Origin: an uncultured Eubacteriales bacterium
GTDB taxonomy: Bacteria; Bacillota; Clostridia; Lachnospirales; Lachnospiraceae
Direction of reading: 5' to 3'
NCBI GenBank assembly: GCA_949294665.1
Contig: CASFID010000011.1
Coordinates: 1 to 34,007 of the forward strand
DNA: 34,007 nucleotides
The translations under genes were made by a program, and so were the position numbers. This document shows, one piece after another, positions 1-7,842 of the stretch (the first letter of the stretch is position 1; each line of letters opens with the position of its first letter). The notes below the pieces were generated by a model. That model was given only the letters and a program-made list of their open reading frames with translations. It had not been told where the DNA came from and did no database searches.

Positions 1-38
1 GCGTTCATCCTGAGCCAGGATCAAACTCTCGTTAAAAA
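1..38 (-). rRNA. 16S ribosomal RNA, 5' end (partial)
   Basis: The reverse complement of the first 30 bases contains the universal bacterial 16S 5' sequence AGAGTTTGATCCTGGCTCAG followed by GATGAACGC. Only the first few dozen bases are present; the gene runs off the left edge. The mature 5' end is placed about ten bases upstream of AGAGTTTG by analogy with other 16S genes, so the right boundary is approximate. The leader, two promoters and a tRNA-Ser gene lie upstream on the same strand. Confidence 0.95.
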
Positions 39-100
39 TGTTTGTTCCAAGTTCAGAACTAACTACTAGCTAATTCTTCCCTTTTTACTGTGTTTGGTTG

Positions 101-178
101 ACATTGAACACTTGATGAGGTCTTTCACGAATCCAGCGTGAAAACCGTTCGACGGAGTCGAACCTCATTGTCCAATGA
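101..178 (-). other. rrn leader: nested inverted repeats before 16S
   Basis: ATGAGGT (115-121) pairs with ACCTCAT (162-168). Two hairpins sit inside this stem: TTTCACG (123-129) with CGTGAAA (137-143), and GTTCGAC (147-153) with GTCGAAC (156-162, overlapping the outer arm by one base). ACATTG and CAATG just outside can extend the outer stem. The structure lies in the transcribed leader between the promoters and 16S, where processing stems are expected. Its exact role, RNase III processing or antitermination, is inferred. Confidence 0.6.
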
Positions 179-278
179 CGTTCTTAGAAATTTTCTCTTC
201 AAAGAAATTTTCAAGGGTTGTTGTCTATTGTTCAGTTATCAAGGTTCCTGTCGTTCTCTCAAAAGCGACAGCTTGGAT

Positions 279-307
279 ATTCTATCAAACATCATCTGCT
301 TTGTCAA
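279..307 (-). promoter_or_regulatory. rrn promoter proximal to 16S (P2)
   Basis: On the minus strand TTGACA (rc of 302-307) is followed after exactly 17 bases by TAGAAT (rc of 279-284). This is a near-consensus sigma-A promoter about 240 bases upstream of 16S. Confidence 0.85.
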
Positions 308-351
308 GAACTTTTTTATTTTTTTGCCGGCCCCAACGAGTCAGCTTAGAT

Positions 352-381
352 ATAGTACCACTTATTTCTACCATCTGTCAA
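352..381 (-). promoter_or_regulatory. rrn upstream promoter (P1), weaker -10
   Basis: On the minus strand a perfect TTGACA (rc of 376-381) is followed after 18 bases by TACTAT (rc of 352-357). With the downstream promoter this gives the tandem arrangement common for rRNA operons. The -10 is less convincing than that of P2. Confidence 0.6.
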
Positions 382-482
382 CCATTTTTTACAAGTTTTT
401 TCAACTTTTCTCCTGGTCGTTTTTCCGGTACTATATGTGGTATTTTTACATGATATTATCCACAAGTTTACATCGAATATAC

Positions 483-511
483 AAAAACTACTGGGTTTTC
501 CAGTAGTTTTT
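483..511 (-). terminator. Rho-independent terminator after tRNA-Ser
   Basis: AAAAACTACTGG (483-494) and CCAGTAGTTTTT (500-511) form a perfect 12-bp stem with a five-base loop and U-rich flanks. It lies 15 bases past the tRNA-Ser 3' end and separates that transcript from the rrn promoters. The A/T symmetry would let it work in both directions. Confidence 0.85.
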
Positions 512-525
512 AGGATAATATCAAA

Positions 526-613
526 CGGAGAAAGAGGGATTTGAACCCTCGCGCCGGTTTCCCGACCTACACCCTTAGCAGGGGCGCCTCTTCAGCCTCT
601 TGAGTATTTCTCC
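526..613 (-). tRNA. tRNA-Ser (anticodon GCU)
   Basis: The 88-nt reverse complement folds as a class II tRNA. The acceptor strands are GGAGAAA and TTTCTCC with discriminator G, the T loop is GGTTCAAATCC, and a long variable arm is typical of serine tRNAs. The anticodon loop CTGCTAA gives GCU, reading AGC/AGU. CCA is not encoded. The gene has its own promoter (680-708) and a terminator (483-511), so it is probably a single-gene transcript beside the rRNA operon. Confidence 0.95.
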
Positions 614-679
614 CGATTCTGAATGCGGCTGTGCATATACACAGCAAATATTCAGTTCTGCACTAATAATGCGAAACTT

Positions 680-708
680 ATTATACTAAACAGGGTTTGT
701 AATGTCAA
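680..708 (-). promoter_or_regulatory. Consensus promoter of tRNA-Ser
   Basis: Minus-strand TTGACA (rc of 703-708), 17-base spacer, TATAAT (rc of 680-685): a perfect match in both hexamers and spacing. The start would fall about 60 bases before the tRNA 5' end. Confidence 0.9.
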
Positions 709-782
709 CGACTTTTTAAACTTTTTCCGATCTTTTCGCTGCGACTGTCAGACAGAGAGTTATATATACTCTCATCGACGAA

Positions 783-1493
783 TCAGACATTTGCATCGAT
801 AACAGACTGTATGCGTTCCTGGACCATCAAAGCGATCTCCGTCGTCTTCATATCTTTATATTCTTCGTAATAGATCGGCTCCAGAAAATGCACCTGTACT
901 GTCACCGGCTTGATCGTGTTGGTGTCAAACGGTTTGAAAGAATCGATCAGAGCCACCGGAACGATGGGACACTGTGCCTTTGTTGCTGATTTGAAACTGC
1001 CTCCCTTAAAACTGCCGACTTGGTTTCCATTCCTGGAGCGTGTTCCCTCTGCGAAGATCAGATAGTTTCTGCCCTTTTTCACTTCTTTTGTTACATTAAT
1101 GATGACCTGCATCGCCTGCCTGACGTCATCGCGGTCGATCATATATGCTTTCATACATGCAAACACCTGTTTTAAAAACGGGATGTTGGCGATTTCCTTT
1201 TTGGCGACTACCGCAAACGGTCTCGGACAGGCTTCGATTACTGCCAATACATCGTACAGTCCCTGATGATTCGGGAAAAACATAAAGCCGTTTTTCTCGG
1301 GAAGATTTTCCACGCCATGCGCATCGATATGAACATTCCCCCCTCTATTGGCGCGAAGATCTATCCACTTAAGAAATGCATACATATCCTCTTCTGAATA
1401 TTTATCCACATGAGCGGCCCGATAGCACAGTCGAATCCATCCGTAAGGCACTATGAATAGGTTTCTCAACACCATCATCAAAATACGTTTCAT
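783..1493 (-). CDS. plsC: 1-acyl-sn-glycerol-3-phosphate acyltransferase (PlsC family)
   Basis: 236 aa. The protein carries the two signature blocks of the PlsC/LPLAT family: NHQGLYD, the NHx4D catalytic motif (about residue 76), and FAEGTRSRNG (about residue 148), the phosphate-binding block. A hydrophobic N-terminus (residues 5-25) fits peripheral or single-pass membrane attachment. The family transfers the second acyl chain to lysophosphatidic acid to give phosphatidic acid, the central phospholipid precursor. The start is supported by AGAGGAG about 8 bases upstream of ATG. It is the last gene of a minus-strand run but a hairpin at 1537-1553 separates it from the dCMP deaminase gene, so it may be transcribed partly on its own. 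Confidence 0.9.
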   Translation of the reverse strand: MKRILMMVLRNLFIVPYGWIRLCYRAAHVDKYSEEDMYAFLKWIDLRANRGGNVHIDAHGVENLPEKNGFMFFPNHQGLYDVLAVIEACPRPFAVVAKKEIANIPFLKQVFACMKAYMIDRDDVRQAMQVIINVTKEVKKGRNYLIFAEGTRSRNGNQVGSFKGGSFKSATKAQCPIVPVALIDSFKPFDTNTIKPVTVQVHFLEPIYYEEYKDMKTTEIALMVQERIQSVIDANV

Positions 1494-1536
1494 TATATGT
1501 TACTCCTCTGTTCTTTTGTTTTCTGCACATGGAAAT

Positions 1537-1553
1537 GCTCCCGCAAGGGGAGC
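1537..1553 (-). terminator. Short hairpin after dCMP deaminase gene
   Basis: GCTCCC (1537-1542) and GGGAGC (1548-1553) form a compact GC-rich stem 8 bases past the dCMP deaminase stop codon. The following U tract on the minus strand is poor (ATTTCC), so termination may be partial. Confidence 0.5.
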
Positions 1554-1560
1554 CTTAAGC

Positions 1561-2049
1561 TTAGAGTCTGATCTCTACCTTCCTGGCCGTGCGTTGATAC
1601 TGGTGATACTTCACCCCCGCGGCATCCATCATACGTTTTGACGCCTGAACGCTTACCGTATCGGCATATTTATCGCAGTCATAGATAACTTCTCTTATCC
1701 CCGACTGTATGATCGCCTTCGCACATTCATTGCAGGGAAAAAGCGTTACGTAGAGTTTCGCCCCGGCGAGACTTCCGCCGCTGTAGTTCAATATCGCGTT
1801 CAGCTCACTGTGTGTAGAATACGCATATTTTGTCTGTAAAGGATCTTCCCCGTCTCTGTCCCACGGGAATTCATCATCAGAACATCCGTTAGGGAAACCA
1901 TTGTACCCCATAGACAGGATCTTATTTTCCTGGCTGACAATACAGCATCCCACCTGTGTATTCGGATCTTTTGACCGCATGCCCGACAGCATCGCGACTC
2001 CCATAAAATATTCATCCCACGACAGATAGTCTGTTCTCTTTTCTGACAT
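1561..2049 (-). CDS. dCMP deaminase (ComEB-like, cytidine/deoxycytidylate deaminase family)
   Basis: 162 aa from the chosen start. Zinc-site motifs are visible: the H-S-E of THSELNAIL (histidine ligand and proton-shuttle glutamate) and FPCNECAKAI, the PCxxC cysteines. The family converts dCMP to dUMP and so feeds dTMP synthesis. Reading could open further upstream, but that would run back into upp. AGAAGGAG lies 8 bases before the ATG of MSEKRTDYLS and only 2 bases before the next ATG upstream, so 2049 is the likely start. It follows upp closely (58 bases), forming a pyrimidine salvage pair. Confidence 0.9.
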   Translation of the reverse strand: MSEKRTDYLSWDEYFMGVAMLSGMRSKDPNTQVGCCIVSQENKILSMGYNGFPNGCSDDEFPWDRDGEDPLQTKYAYSTHSELNAILNYSGGSLAGAKLYVTLFPCNECAKAIIQSGIREVIYDCDKYADTVSVQASKRMMDAAGVKYHQYQRTARKVEIRL

Positions 2050-2107
2050 ACTCATATCTCCTTCTGATGTTCGAGCCTGCATGAGCGCCTTTCTCAGCAT
2101 CCCGCTT

Positions 2108-2740
2108 TTATTTTGTACCGAATATACGATCGCCGGCATCCCCCAGGCCGGGAACGATATAGCCGTGGTCGTTAAGTTTCTCGTCGAGCGCTCCTATATA
2201 AATATCCACGTCGGGGTGCTCCTTCTGCATTCTTTTGAGCCCCTCGGGTGCAGCCAGAACGCATAGAAATCGAATGTGTTTTACCCCTTTGTCCTTTAAC
2301 ATGCGTATCGCCTCTACGCTGGAGCCGCCGGTCGCGAGCATTGGATCCACGACGAACACCTCTCTGTCTTCACAGTCTGCCGGGAGTTTGCAGTAATACT
2401 CCACCGGCTCAAGGGTATCCGGATCTCTGTAAAGCCCGATATGCCCGACTTTCGCCGTGGGGATCAGTGAAAGCATGCCGTCCACCATGCCAAGGCCGGC
2501 TCGAAGTATCGGCACGATCGCAAGTTTCTTTCCTGCAAGGACCCGCCCCGTCATTTCCGCAATCGGCGTCTTTATCTTCACTTCCTGCGTCTTCAGATCT
2601 CTTGTCGCTTCATAACACATGAGCTGGGCGATCTCACCGATCACTTCCCGGAACTCTTTCGTTCCAACGCTCTCCTGCCGGATGTAACTGATCTTGTGAG
2701 CAATCAAAGGGTGATCCATCACTACTGTTCTTCCTGCCAT
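2108..2740 (-). CDS. upp: Uracil phosphoribosyltransferase
   Basis: 210 aa, the normal length for Upp. The PRPP-binding loop [13 protein letters not shown] and the C-terminal uracil-binding block [17 protein letters not shown] are intact. The enzyme makes UMP from uracil and PRPP in the cytoplasm. Its start codon lies 19 bases inside the end of the upstream Sua5-fusion gene, so the two are probably translationally coupled, and the dCMP deaminase gene follows. This order (Sua5, upp, dCMP deaminase) indicates an RNA-modification/nucleotide housekeeping operon. Confidence 0.97.
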   Translation of the reverse strand: MAGRTVVMDHPLIAHKISYIRQESVGTKEFREVIGEIAQLMCYEATRDLKTQEVKIKTPIAEMTGRVLAGKKLAIVPILRAGLGMVDGMLSLIPTAKVGHIGLYRDPDTLEPVEYYCKLPADCEDREVFVVDPMLATGGSSVEAIRMLKDKGVKHIRFLCVLAAPEGLKRMQKEHPDVDIYIGALDEKLNDHGYIVPGLGDAGDRIFGTK

Positions 2741-4263
2741 TTTTCTTCCTCCGTAAGTGAATTTAATTTTACTGCAAGCTTTTTGATCAGCCTGTTCAGC
2801 ACTTCAAAGCATTCGCCGTACGCTGTCAGCGGTTTCCCGTATGGATCCGGGATCTCTGTGTCGTCCTCCGTATATTCATTTAAAGTGAATACATGATCAG
2901 GATGACCGTATTCGGATAATATCTTTTCTTTCTGGCTCTCTTCGATCGTCAGTATCAGAGCATCCTCCTGGATATCTTCCTCGTCGAACTGGAGCGAACT
3001 GTGATCTTCCAGCGTCATCTGTGCGCTCTTCATAATGGCCTCTGCTTTCTGATTGGCCGGTTCCGGAAAGAGAACCACCATCCCTCTGGAATTTATTACA
3101 TACTCCTGCGCAAGGTCACAGTGCCTGAGAAGTTCTGCCGCCATCGGCCCCCTGGCCGAATCCGTACCGCTTACGAATGTGATCCGCCTGTATTTCTGGA
3201 GCTTGACAACATCTGCCGCAGGGATATGAAGATGCCCGGCCGCTTTCTCCAGCCGGTTCATGATCGCTTCTCCAATGCCCTGCCCGGCAAACGACTCACT
3301 GTAGATAGTATCTATATTTTCTTCATCAAACTCGCGAAGCACCCTGTAGAGGCCGCGTGCAATCGTCTTCTCATTCTCCCTTGTACCGACATTTTTGACA
3401 ACGCCATATTTATAGAAAGGAAGCGTCTCGCTCGTTGCAATGATCCCCACCGGATGGCCTTTTCTGTCCGCCTCAAATGCAAGCTGCCGTATTGCCAGTA
3501 TCTCCTCGCGCAGATCTCCCTCAACGATGATCAATTCCGCATTCGGAGCATAGTGCCTGTATTTCATTCCCGGCGCTTTGGGCGCCTGCGCACTGTCCGC
3601 GCTTATCAGCGACTCATCCATCCTCACCGGGCCGATCACTTCTTCAATCATATCCATTGTGATCGCACCCGGCCTCAGGATCATCGGAGGGATGACCGTC
3701 ATATCAAGAATGGTAGATTCCAGTCCGATATCCACAGCGCCGCCGTCCAGTATCATATCTATCTTTCCGCCCAGATCCTCCAGCACATGTTCTGCTTCTG
3801 TAGGACTTGGCCGTCCCGACGTATTGGCGCTGGGGGCTGAGACGAAACCGCCGGCAGCGCGGATGAGCGCCTGAGCGACAGGATCTTCCGGCATCCTCAC
3901 AGCAACTGTATCGAGACCGCCTGTAGTTTCATAAGGAACGGCTTCACTTTTTTCAAAGATCATAGTAAGCGGGCCCGGCCAGAAATGCGCAGCCAGCATA
4001 TCTGTTTCTGGCGGAATATTTACAGCGATCTCCCGGAGATCCTCATAGTCCGCGATGTGGATGATCAGTGGATTATCCGACGGCCTCCCTTTCGCCTCAT
4101 AGGTGCGCCGGGCCGCTTCTTCCTGAAGCGCGTCCGCCCCAAGGCCATATACCGTCTCTGTCGGAAATGCGACAAGCCCTCCCTGTTTCAGGAGTTCGCC
4201 GGCTTCATTTATGATATTTTCATCTATCTGATTTTTATCTATTTTCCTTATTTTTGTTTCCAT
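2722..4263 (-). CDS. Sua5/YwlC threonylcarbamoyl-AMP synthase fused to an LMW-phosphatase-like domain
   Basis: 513 aa, about 150 longer than a normal Sua5. Residues 20-210 are the YrdC-type domain with [20 protein letters not shown] and [14 protein letters not shown]; residues 230-345 match the Sua5 C-terminal domain ([11 protein letters not shown] at the linker). This enzyme makes threonylcarbamoyl-AMP from threonine, bicarbonate and ATP for t6A at position 37 of ANN-decoding tRNAs. Residues 360-500 resemble low-molecular-weight tyrosine phosphatases, including the DPYG acid loop (Asp473). The phosphate loop, however, reads VSGTDSAR: Ser365 stands where the catalytic Cys of CX5R belongs, while Arg371 is kept. 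The second domain is therefore probably not an active phosphatase. No good ribosome site precedes the ATG; an extended -10 lies 7 bases upstream. Confidence 0.9.
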   Translation of the reverse strand: METKIRKIDKNQIDENIINEAGELLKQGGLVAFPTETVYGLGADALQEEAARRTYEAKGRPSDNPLIIHIADYEDLREIAVNIPPETDMLAAHFWPGPLTMIFEKSEAVPYETTGGLDTVAVRMPEDPVAQALIRAAGGFVSAPSANTSGRPSPTEAEHVLEDLGGKIDMILDGGAVDIGLESTILDMTVIPPMILRPGAITMDMIEEVIGPVRMDESLISADSAQAPKAPGMKYRHYAPNAELIIVEGDLREEILAIRQLAFEADRKGHPVGIIATSETLPFYKYGVVKNVGTRENEKTIARGLYRVLREFDEENIDTIYSESFAGQGIGEAIMNRLEKAAGHLHIPAADVVKLQKYRRITFVSGTDSARGPMAAELLRHCDLAQEYVINSRGMVVLFPEPANQKAEAIMKSAQMTLEDHSSLQFDEEDIQEDALILTIEESQKEKILSEYGHPDHVFTLNEYTEDDTEIPDPYGKPLTAYGECFEVLNRLIKKLAVKLNSLTEEEKWQEEQ

Positions 4264-4270
4264 AAATTTT

Positions 4271-4279
4271 ATTATACCA
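4271..4279 (-). promoter_or_regulatory. Extended -10 element directly before the Sua5-fusion gene
   Basis: TGGTATAAT on the minus strand ends 7 bases before the ATG at 4263. No clear -35 is visible, only a T-run. A start 6-7 bases past the -10 would coincide with the start codon, implying a leaderless mRNA. Confidence 0.45.
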
Positions 4280-4317
4280 TCATTTGTATTAAAAAAAAAC
4301 TTTTTTTACCCGCTCCT

Positions 4318-5040
4318 TCATCCGGCGTTCGTCTGCTGTCGGATCTCTTCTATATATAGGAGAATTCCATCCGACACGGCCTCTGCGATTTCTTCCTGGT
4401 ACTCGTCGGAAGATAGTTTCTGCGCTTCCTCATAGTTGCTCAGGAAACCGCACTCCACAATAATCACAGGGACTTCCGTATTCTTCAATATATAATATGT
4501 ATCGTTCGATTTTATTTTCTTTTTATTATCCGGCTGCAGTTCGTTGAGTTTTTCCTGTATCGCCTCTGCCGCCCGCTCTCCCTCTTCAGAGCGGGAATGA
4601 TAAAACACCTGCGCTCCACTTACATTTTCTTCGCTGTAACTGTTCTGGTGGATACTGACCGCGATAACGGGACTTTCTCTGTTCATGAGCGCAACTCGTT
4701 CTCTGAGATCTTCAACCTGAGAATCCGCAAGTCTGTCGTCTGTTTCTCTGGTCAGAATCACTTCCATATCCGCTTTATCCAATTTGTTTTTCACTTTTAA
4801 GGCAATCTTCAGATTCACTTCCTTTTCTTCGGTTCCATTGACGCCCAGTTTGCCCGCGTCTATTCCGCCATGTCCCGGATCAAGTACGATCACCCGGTCA
4901 TTTTGCACGGCAGCCGACGTTTCTTCTGCTCCCCCTCTTCCTGTGAATCCCATTTTCAGATGAGTCCCCAGCATCTGGCAGACCAGTATCAGCATGATCA
5001 GCCCAACCAACGCCGCCACAGGCACAGCTTTCTTCCACAT
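4318..5040 (-). CDS. cwlD: N-acetylmuramoyl-L-alanine amidase, CwlD-like (Amidase_3)
   Basis: 240 aa from the chosen start. One N-terminal hydrophobic segment (VPVAALVGLIMLILVCQMLG) acts as signal or anchor. The Amidase_3 zinc motifs follow in order: DPGHGGIDAG, the glutamate of the EVNLKIALKV segment, SIHQNS, and VECGFLSN with the catalytic glutamate. The family cleaves the bond between muramic acid and L-Ala; CwlD does this while spore cortex muramic lactam is made. A GH18 spore-wall type gene lies upstream. AAAGGGGGA is spaced correctly for the ATG of MWKKAV at 5040 and contains the next in-frame ATG six codons earlier, so 5040 is preferred. That ribosome site is buried in a hairpin (5045-5088). 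Confidence 0.85.
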   Translation of the reverse strand: MWKKAVPVAALVGLIMLILVCQMLGTHLKMGFTGRGGAEETSAAVQNDRVIVLDPGHGGIDAGKLGVNGTEEKEVNLKIALKVKNKLDKADMEVILTRETDDRLADSQVEDLRERVALMNRESPVIAVSIHQNSYSEENVSGAQVFYHSRSEEGERAAEAIQEKLNELQPDNKKKIKSNDTYYILKNTEVPVIIVECGFLSNYEEAQKLSSDEYQEEIAEAVSDGILLYIEEIRQQTNAG

Positions 5041-5044
5041 AAAG

Positions 5045-5088
5045 AATCCCCCTTTCACATATATCTAAATATATGCAAAAAGGGGATT
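5045..5088 (-). terminator. Hairpin overlapping the cwlD ribosome site
   Basis: AATCCCC (5045-5051) pairs with GGGGATT (5082-5088), and CATATAT (5058-5064) pairs with ATATATG (5069-5075) at the tip. On the minus strand the 3' arm contains the AAAGGGGGA ribosome site of cwlD, followed by TTCTTTATG. It could serve both as a weak terminator of the upstream GH18 gene and as a translation lock. Confidence 0.6.
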
Positions 5089-5125
5089 TCCGTTTCCGCT
5101 CATTTACTGTATCCTGTGTAAAATT

Positions 5126-7069
5126 TCAATTCACATATTGCAGGATCAGATCCCAGACGCCGGAGTTTTCCATTCCCAAACTCCATTCCGCCACGCCGGC
5201 AAGATTATTTGCCGAAATGACTTTCAGCTTTTCTTCCAGCGACTGGGCATCTTCGAGCCAGATCTTATAGGTTCCGCCGTCAGCTTCCCATTGCGCATAA
5301 TTCTGCTTCGTCTCTTCGTCCCACTGCAGGTCAGCGCCCGCAGCGTCCACAACAGCGGCAGCAGCATCCATGCTGTATGCAGTGCTGGTCACTTTGTTGG
5401 GGTATGACGCAGCCTCCGTTCCTTCTTCTTCAGCAAGTTCTTCTTCGGTTTTAGGCGTCTCAAACCACAGCCGCGTAAAGAACGGCACTCCGGCGATCAA
5501 TTTGTCGGCAGAGACTGACTCCAGTGCATCTGAGATTCCATTCTCAAGATATCCGATGGATGCCACGGACCCGGCTTCATAAGAACCGTCCGTATGCTCA
5601 TCATATCCCATGATCACGACATAATCCGCCACTACCCCCTGCTCTTCGATATCATAGTGCGCATTGTAAGGCTGCGGCACATAATTATCTATCGACAGCA
5701 CAAGGCCATTCTGCCTGCACCGCACCGACAACTCACGGACAAATTGTATATAATGCTCTCCGCATTCTGTCGATATCAGTTCAAAATCCAGATTGATACC
5801 GTCTACGCCGGTCTCGATCGCCGAAGCGATCACCTGATTGATAACCCGTGTCCTTTTGGATGTATAACTGAGGACTTCATATGTTTCTTCATAGGAATTA
5901 ATGCCGCCGTGGAAATCTCTCAGTACAGCCCATACTTCCAGATTCGACTGATGCGCGTAATTCACATAATCCGAATCTGCCAGAGAACTGATATTCCCAT
6001 CCGTATCGGCAAGATTATACCACGTCGGAGCTATCGTCGTAAGTCCTTTTGTCCCGGCTATTGTCTCCAGCACATAATTATTTGCATCTCCATTGGATAC
6101 ATTATGCCACGCCATATTGATGGTGTAGCCTTTGGAAATATTTGAATAAACCGGCTCTTCAAACTCTCTTGAAGTTGTCTCCGGCGCAATATTTCTGAGC
6201 GTGCTCGTCTTGACATATCCGATAAATCCATCGCTGGTGCCGACTTTCATCCAGTCATTCTCATCCTCAAGAACCGTAACCTTGTCATTCTTTGCTATCT
6301 CCGTAAGGATCGGGCTCTTCACGCCTCCCCGATAGCGCACCTGTGTATCACGCCGGATCTCTGCGGTCTGTATCTCGCCCCACTCAGAGGTTATCACCGC
6401 TCTTGTCGGTTCGTCATACACTTCATATTCCATATTTGTATACTGTTGAATGAAAGGAAGGGCGATGTATGCGGTTCTTCCCTCCGTCTTCAGGATCGTA
6501 TAGTCTGCGCTCTTCTGTTCGTTTACGTCTGTATACTCATTGCTGCCAACTTCTACAGTGACATTTCCGTCCGGTAAAGTGTACAGCAGGACATTTTCAT
6601 TGGGATCCCAGTAAAACCGTTTATTGATCTTGTTTCTGACCACAGAATATTCGATATAATACTGACCGTCATACGTTTTTCCCGCAGGTGGAACCTCTGT
6701 TTCTTCCGATGAAGCCTCTGTACCGTCATGCTCACGGATCACTTCATTATTGATGACCACCGCGATCTCGTCTTCCGAATCCAGCTCATAATATTGTTCC
6801 AGGTCCGCCTTCTCATTCGATGCACCGTATCTCTGCCAGATCAGGAAACCGCCGACCGCCGCCAGGATCAGTATAAAAAATATCATCCAGCGTATCACTG
6901 TGTTGCGCCGTCTTCTCCTCGCTCTGCTGCTCCGTCTCATCGGCCTCTGCCTGCGCGGGGGATGACTGCCGCCTGCCGGTCTCTGGGCGTATCTGTCGGG
7001 GCGCTGCCTTCGGACGCCGTCCTGTCTGCCGCGTCCCGGGGCTCTGCCCTTTCTTTCTCTTTCGTCCAT
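5126..7069 (-). CDS. Membrane-anchored SH3 / glycoside hydrolase family 18 protein
   Basis: 647 aa. Residues 1-57 are a very Arg/Pro/Gly-rich cytoplasmic head, followed by one membrane span (about 59-78) and a Glu-rich stalk. A copper-amine-oxidase-N-like region (around LPFIQQYTNMEYEVYDE) and an SH3 domain (about 240-295) come before a GH18 domain (about 315-645). The GH18 signature appears as GVDGINLDFE, with the catalytic glutamate kept. This architecture matches spore-germination/cortex N-acetylglucosaminidases (YdhD/SleL relatives), so action on peptidoglycan outside the cytoplasmic membrane is likely. AGGAGGTGC five bases before ATG fixes the start. cwlD lies 85 bases downstream. Confidence 0.85.
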   Translation of the reverse strand: MDERERKGRAPGRGRQDGVRRQRPDRYAQRPAGGSHPPRRQRPMRRSSRARRRRRNTVIRWMIFFILILAAVGGFLIWQRYGASNEKADLEQYYELDSEDEIAVVINNEVIREHDGTEASSEETEVPPAGKTYDGQYYIEYSVVRNKINKRFYWDPNENVLLYTLPDGNVTVEVGSNEYTDVNEQKSADYTILKTEGRTAYIALPFIQQYTNMEYEVYDEPTRAVITSEWGEIQTAEIRRDTQVRYRGGVKSPILTEIAKNDKVTVLEDENDWMKVGTSDGFIGYVKTSTLRNIAPETTSREFEEPVYSNISKGYTINMAWHNVSNGDANNYVLETIAGTKGLTTIAPTWYNLADTDGNISSLADSDYVNYAHQSNLEVWAVLRDFHGGINSYEETYEVLSYTSKRTRVINQVIASAIETGVDGINLDFELISTECGEHYIQFVRELSVRCRQNGLVLSIDNYVPQPYNAHYDIEEQGVVADYVVIMGYDEHTDGSYEAGSVASIGYLENGISDALESVSADKLIAGVPFFTRLWFETPKTEEELAEEEGTEAASYPNKVTSTAYSMDAAAAVVDAAGADLQWDEETKQNYAQWEADGGTYKIWLEDAQSLEEKLKVISANNLAGVAEWSLGMENSGVWDLILQYVN

Positions 7070-7145
7070 GCCGCACCTCCTATCAGGCTTTATTATAACA
7101 TATTTTTATTATACGTCATTAATTATTTGCCTGTTTCAGAAGTTT

Positions 7146-7577
7146 TTAAACATCTGTATCATGATATATACATCCGTTCGTCCTGCCGGTCATTTCAGGG
7201 GTATCGTCTGCCCGGCCATGAATATTGATGTTATGAAACCTGAGCTCTTCTATATTCCCCTCGTGGCTGATAATATAGTCCCGCATATATGTACCCTCTT
7301 CTCTTGTCATATGAGCAGTCACGATCTGAAGAGGACTGGCTTTATATCCGTCGATCGAAATATCGATGCCGTCCCTCTCATATTTCTCCAGTTCTGTAAA
7401 CAGCTCTCTGTATCCTGTCTCATCCATTTTCATCTTGCAGTATACTCCTTTCCCCTGCGGATTGCGATAAATAGTGGACTCCGTCTCTGATCTTCCAAAG
7501 GAGAGCGCCATGACGTACTGCCGCATCCCGGACGGAGCAAAAGACAGCAGAATCCGCTTCAGGTTCTGTTTGTTGAT
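7146..7577 (-). CDS. Small conserved-looking protein of unknown function, start uncertain
   Basis: I do not recognise the family. From the first ATG (7526) the protein has 126 aa, is acidic and soluble-looking, and ends in CIYHDTDV. The frame, however, stays open upstream through protein-like sequence (NLKRILLSFAPSG), and the only strong ribosome site, AAGGAGG (7583-7589), lies about 57 bases before that ATG. Five bases after it is an in-frame ATC (7575-7577), which would add 17 codons. No ATG, GTG or TTG lies at a suitable distance. The boundary given assumes initiation at this rare codon; the conservative alternative is 7146-7526. The gene is divergent from mecA. Confidence 0.6.
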   Translation of the reverse strand: MNKQNLKRILLSFAPSGMRQYVMALSFGRSETESTIYRNPQGKGVYCKMKMDETGYRELFTELEKYERDGIDISIDGYKASPLQIVTAHMTREEGTYMRDYIISHEGNIEELRFHNINIHGRADDTPEMTGRTNGCIYHDTDV

Positions 7578-7743
7578 ATATGCCTCCTTTCGTCAGATTT
7601 ACTTATCAGGCGATGCCATCTTTTGTAAGTGCCATTATATGTGCGGCGCACTGAGATTTCAATGTGTTTATTGTTCATAACCCTATGGGATTTGTTGATA
7701 AGTACCTGCAGACCTGTATCCACGCACAAACCGCATATTTGTC

Positions 7744-7772
7744 TTTACATCTTTTATTTTTTTGTATATACT
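7744..7772 (+). promoter_or_regulatory. Promoter of mecA
   Basis: TTTACA (7744-7749), 17-base spacer, TATACT (7767-7772); each hexamer matches consensus at five of six positions. It lies about 65 bases before the mecA ribosome site. The rest of the divergent gap (7590-7743) shows no other clear feature. Confidence 0.7.
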
Positions 7773-7842
7773 AATCGTGAGAATATGTATCTAAATCTAT
7801 TTGATGTGCATATTATCTTATATAGTATAAGGATGTGATCAT

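Noticed and set aside
138-506. Open frames of 122 and 92 codons across the rrn leader
   Set aside because: They run through the rRNA leader and promoters, lack ribosome sites and have low-complexity Phe/Tyr-rich translations.
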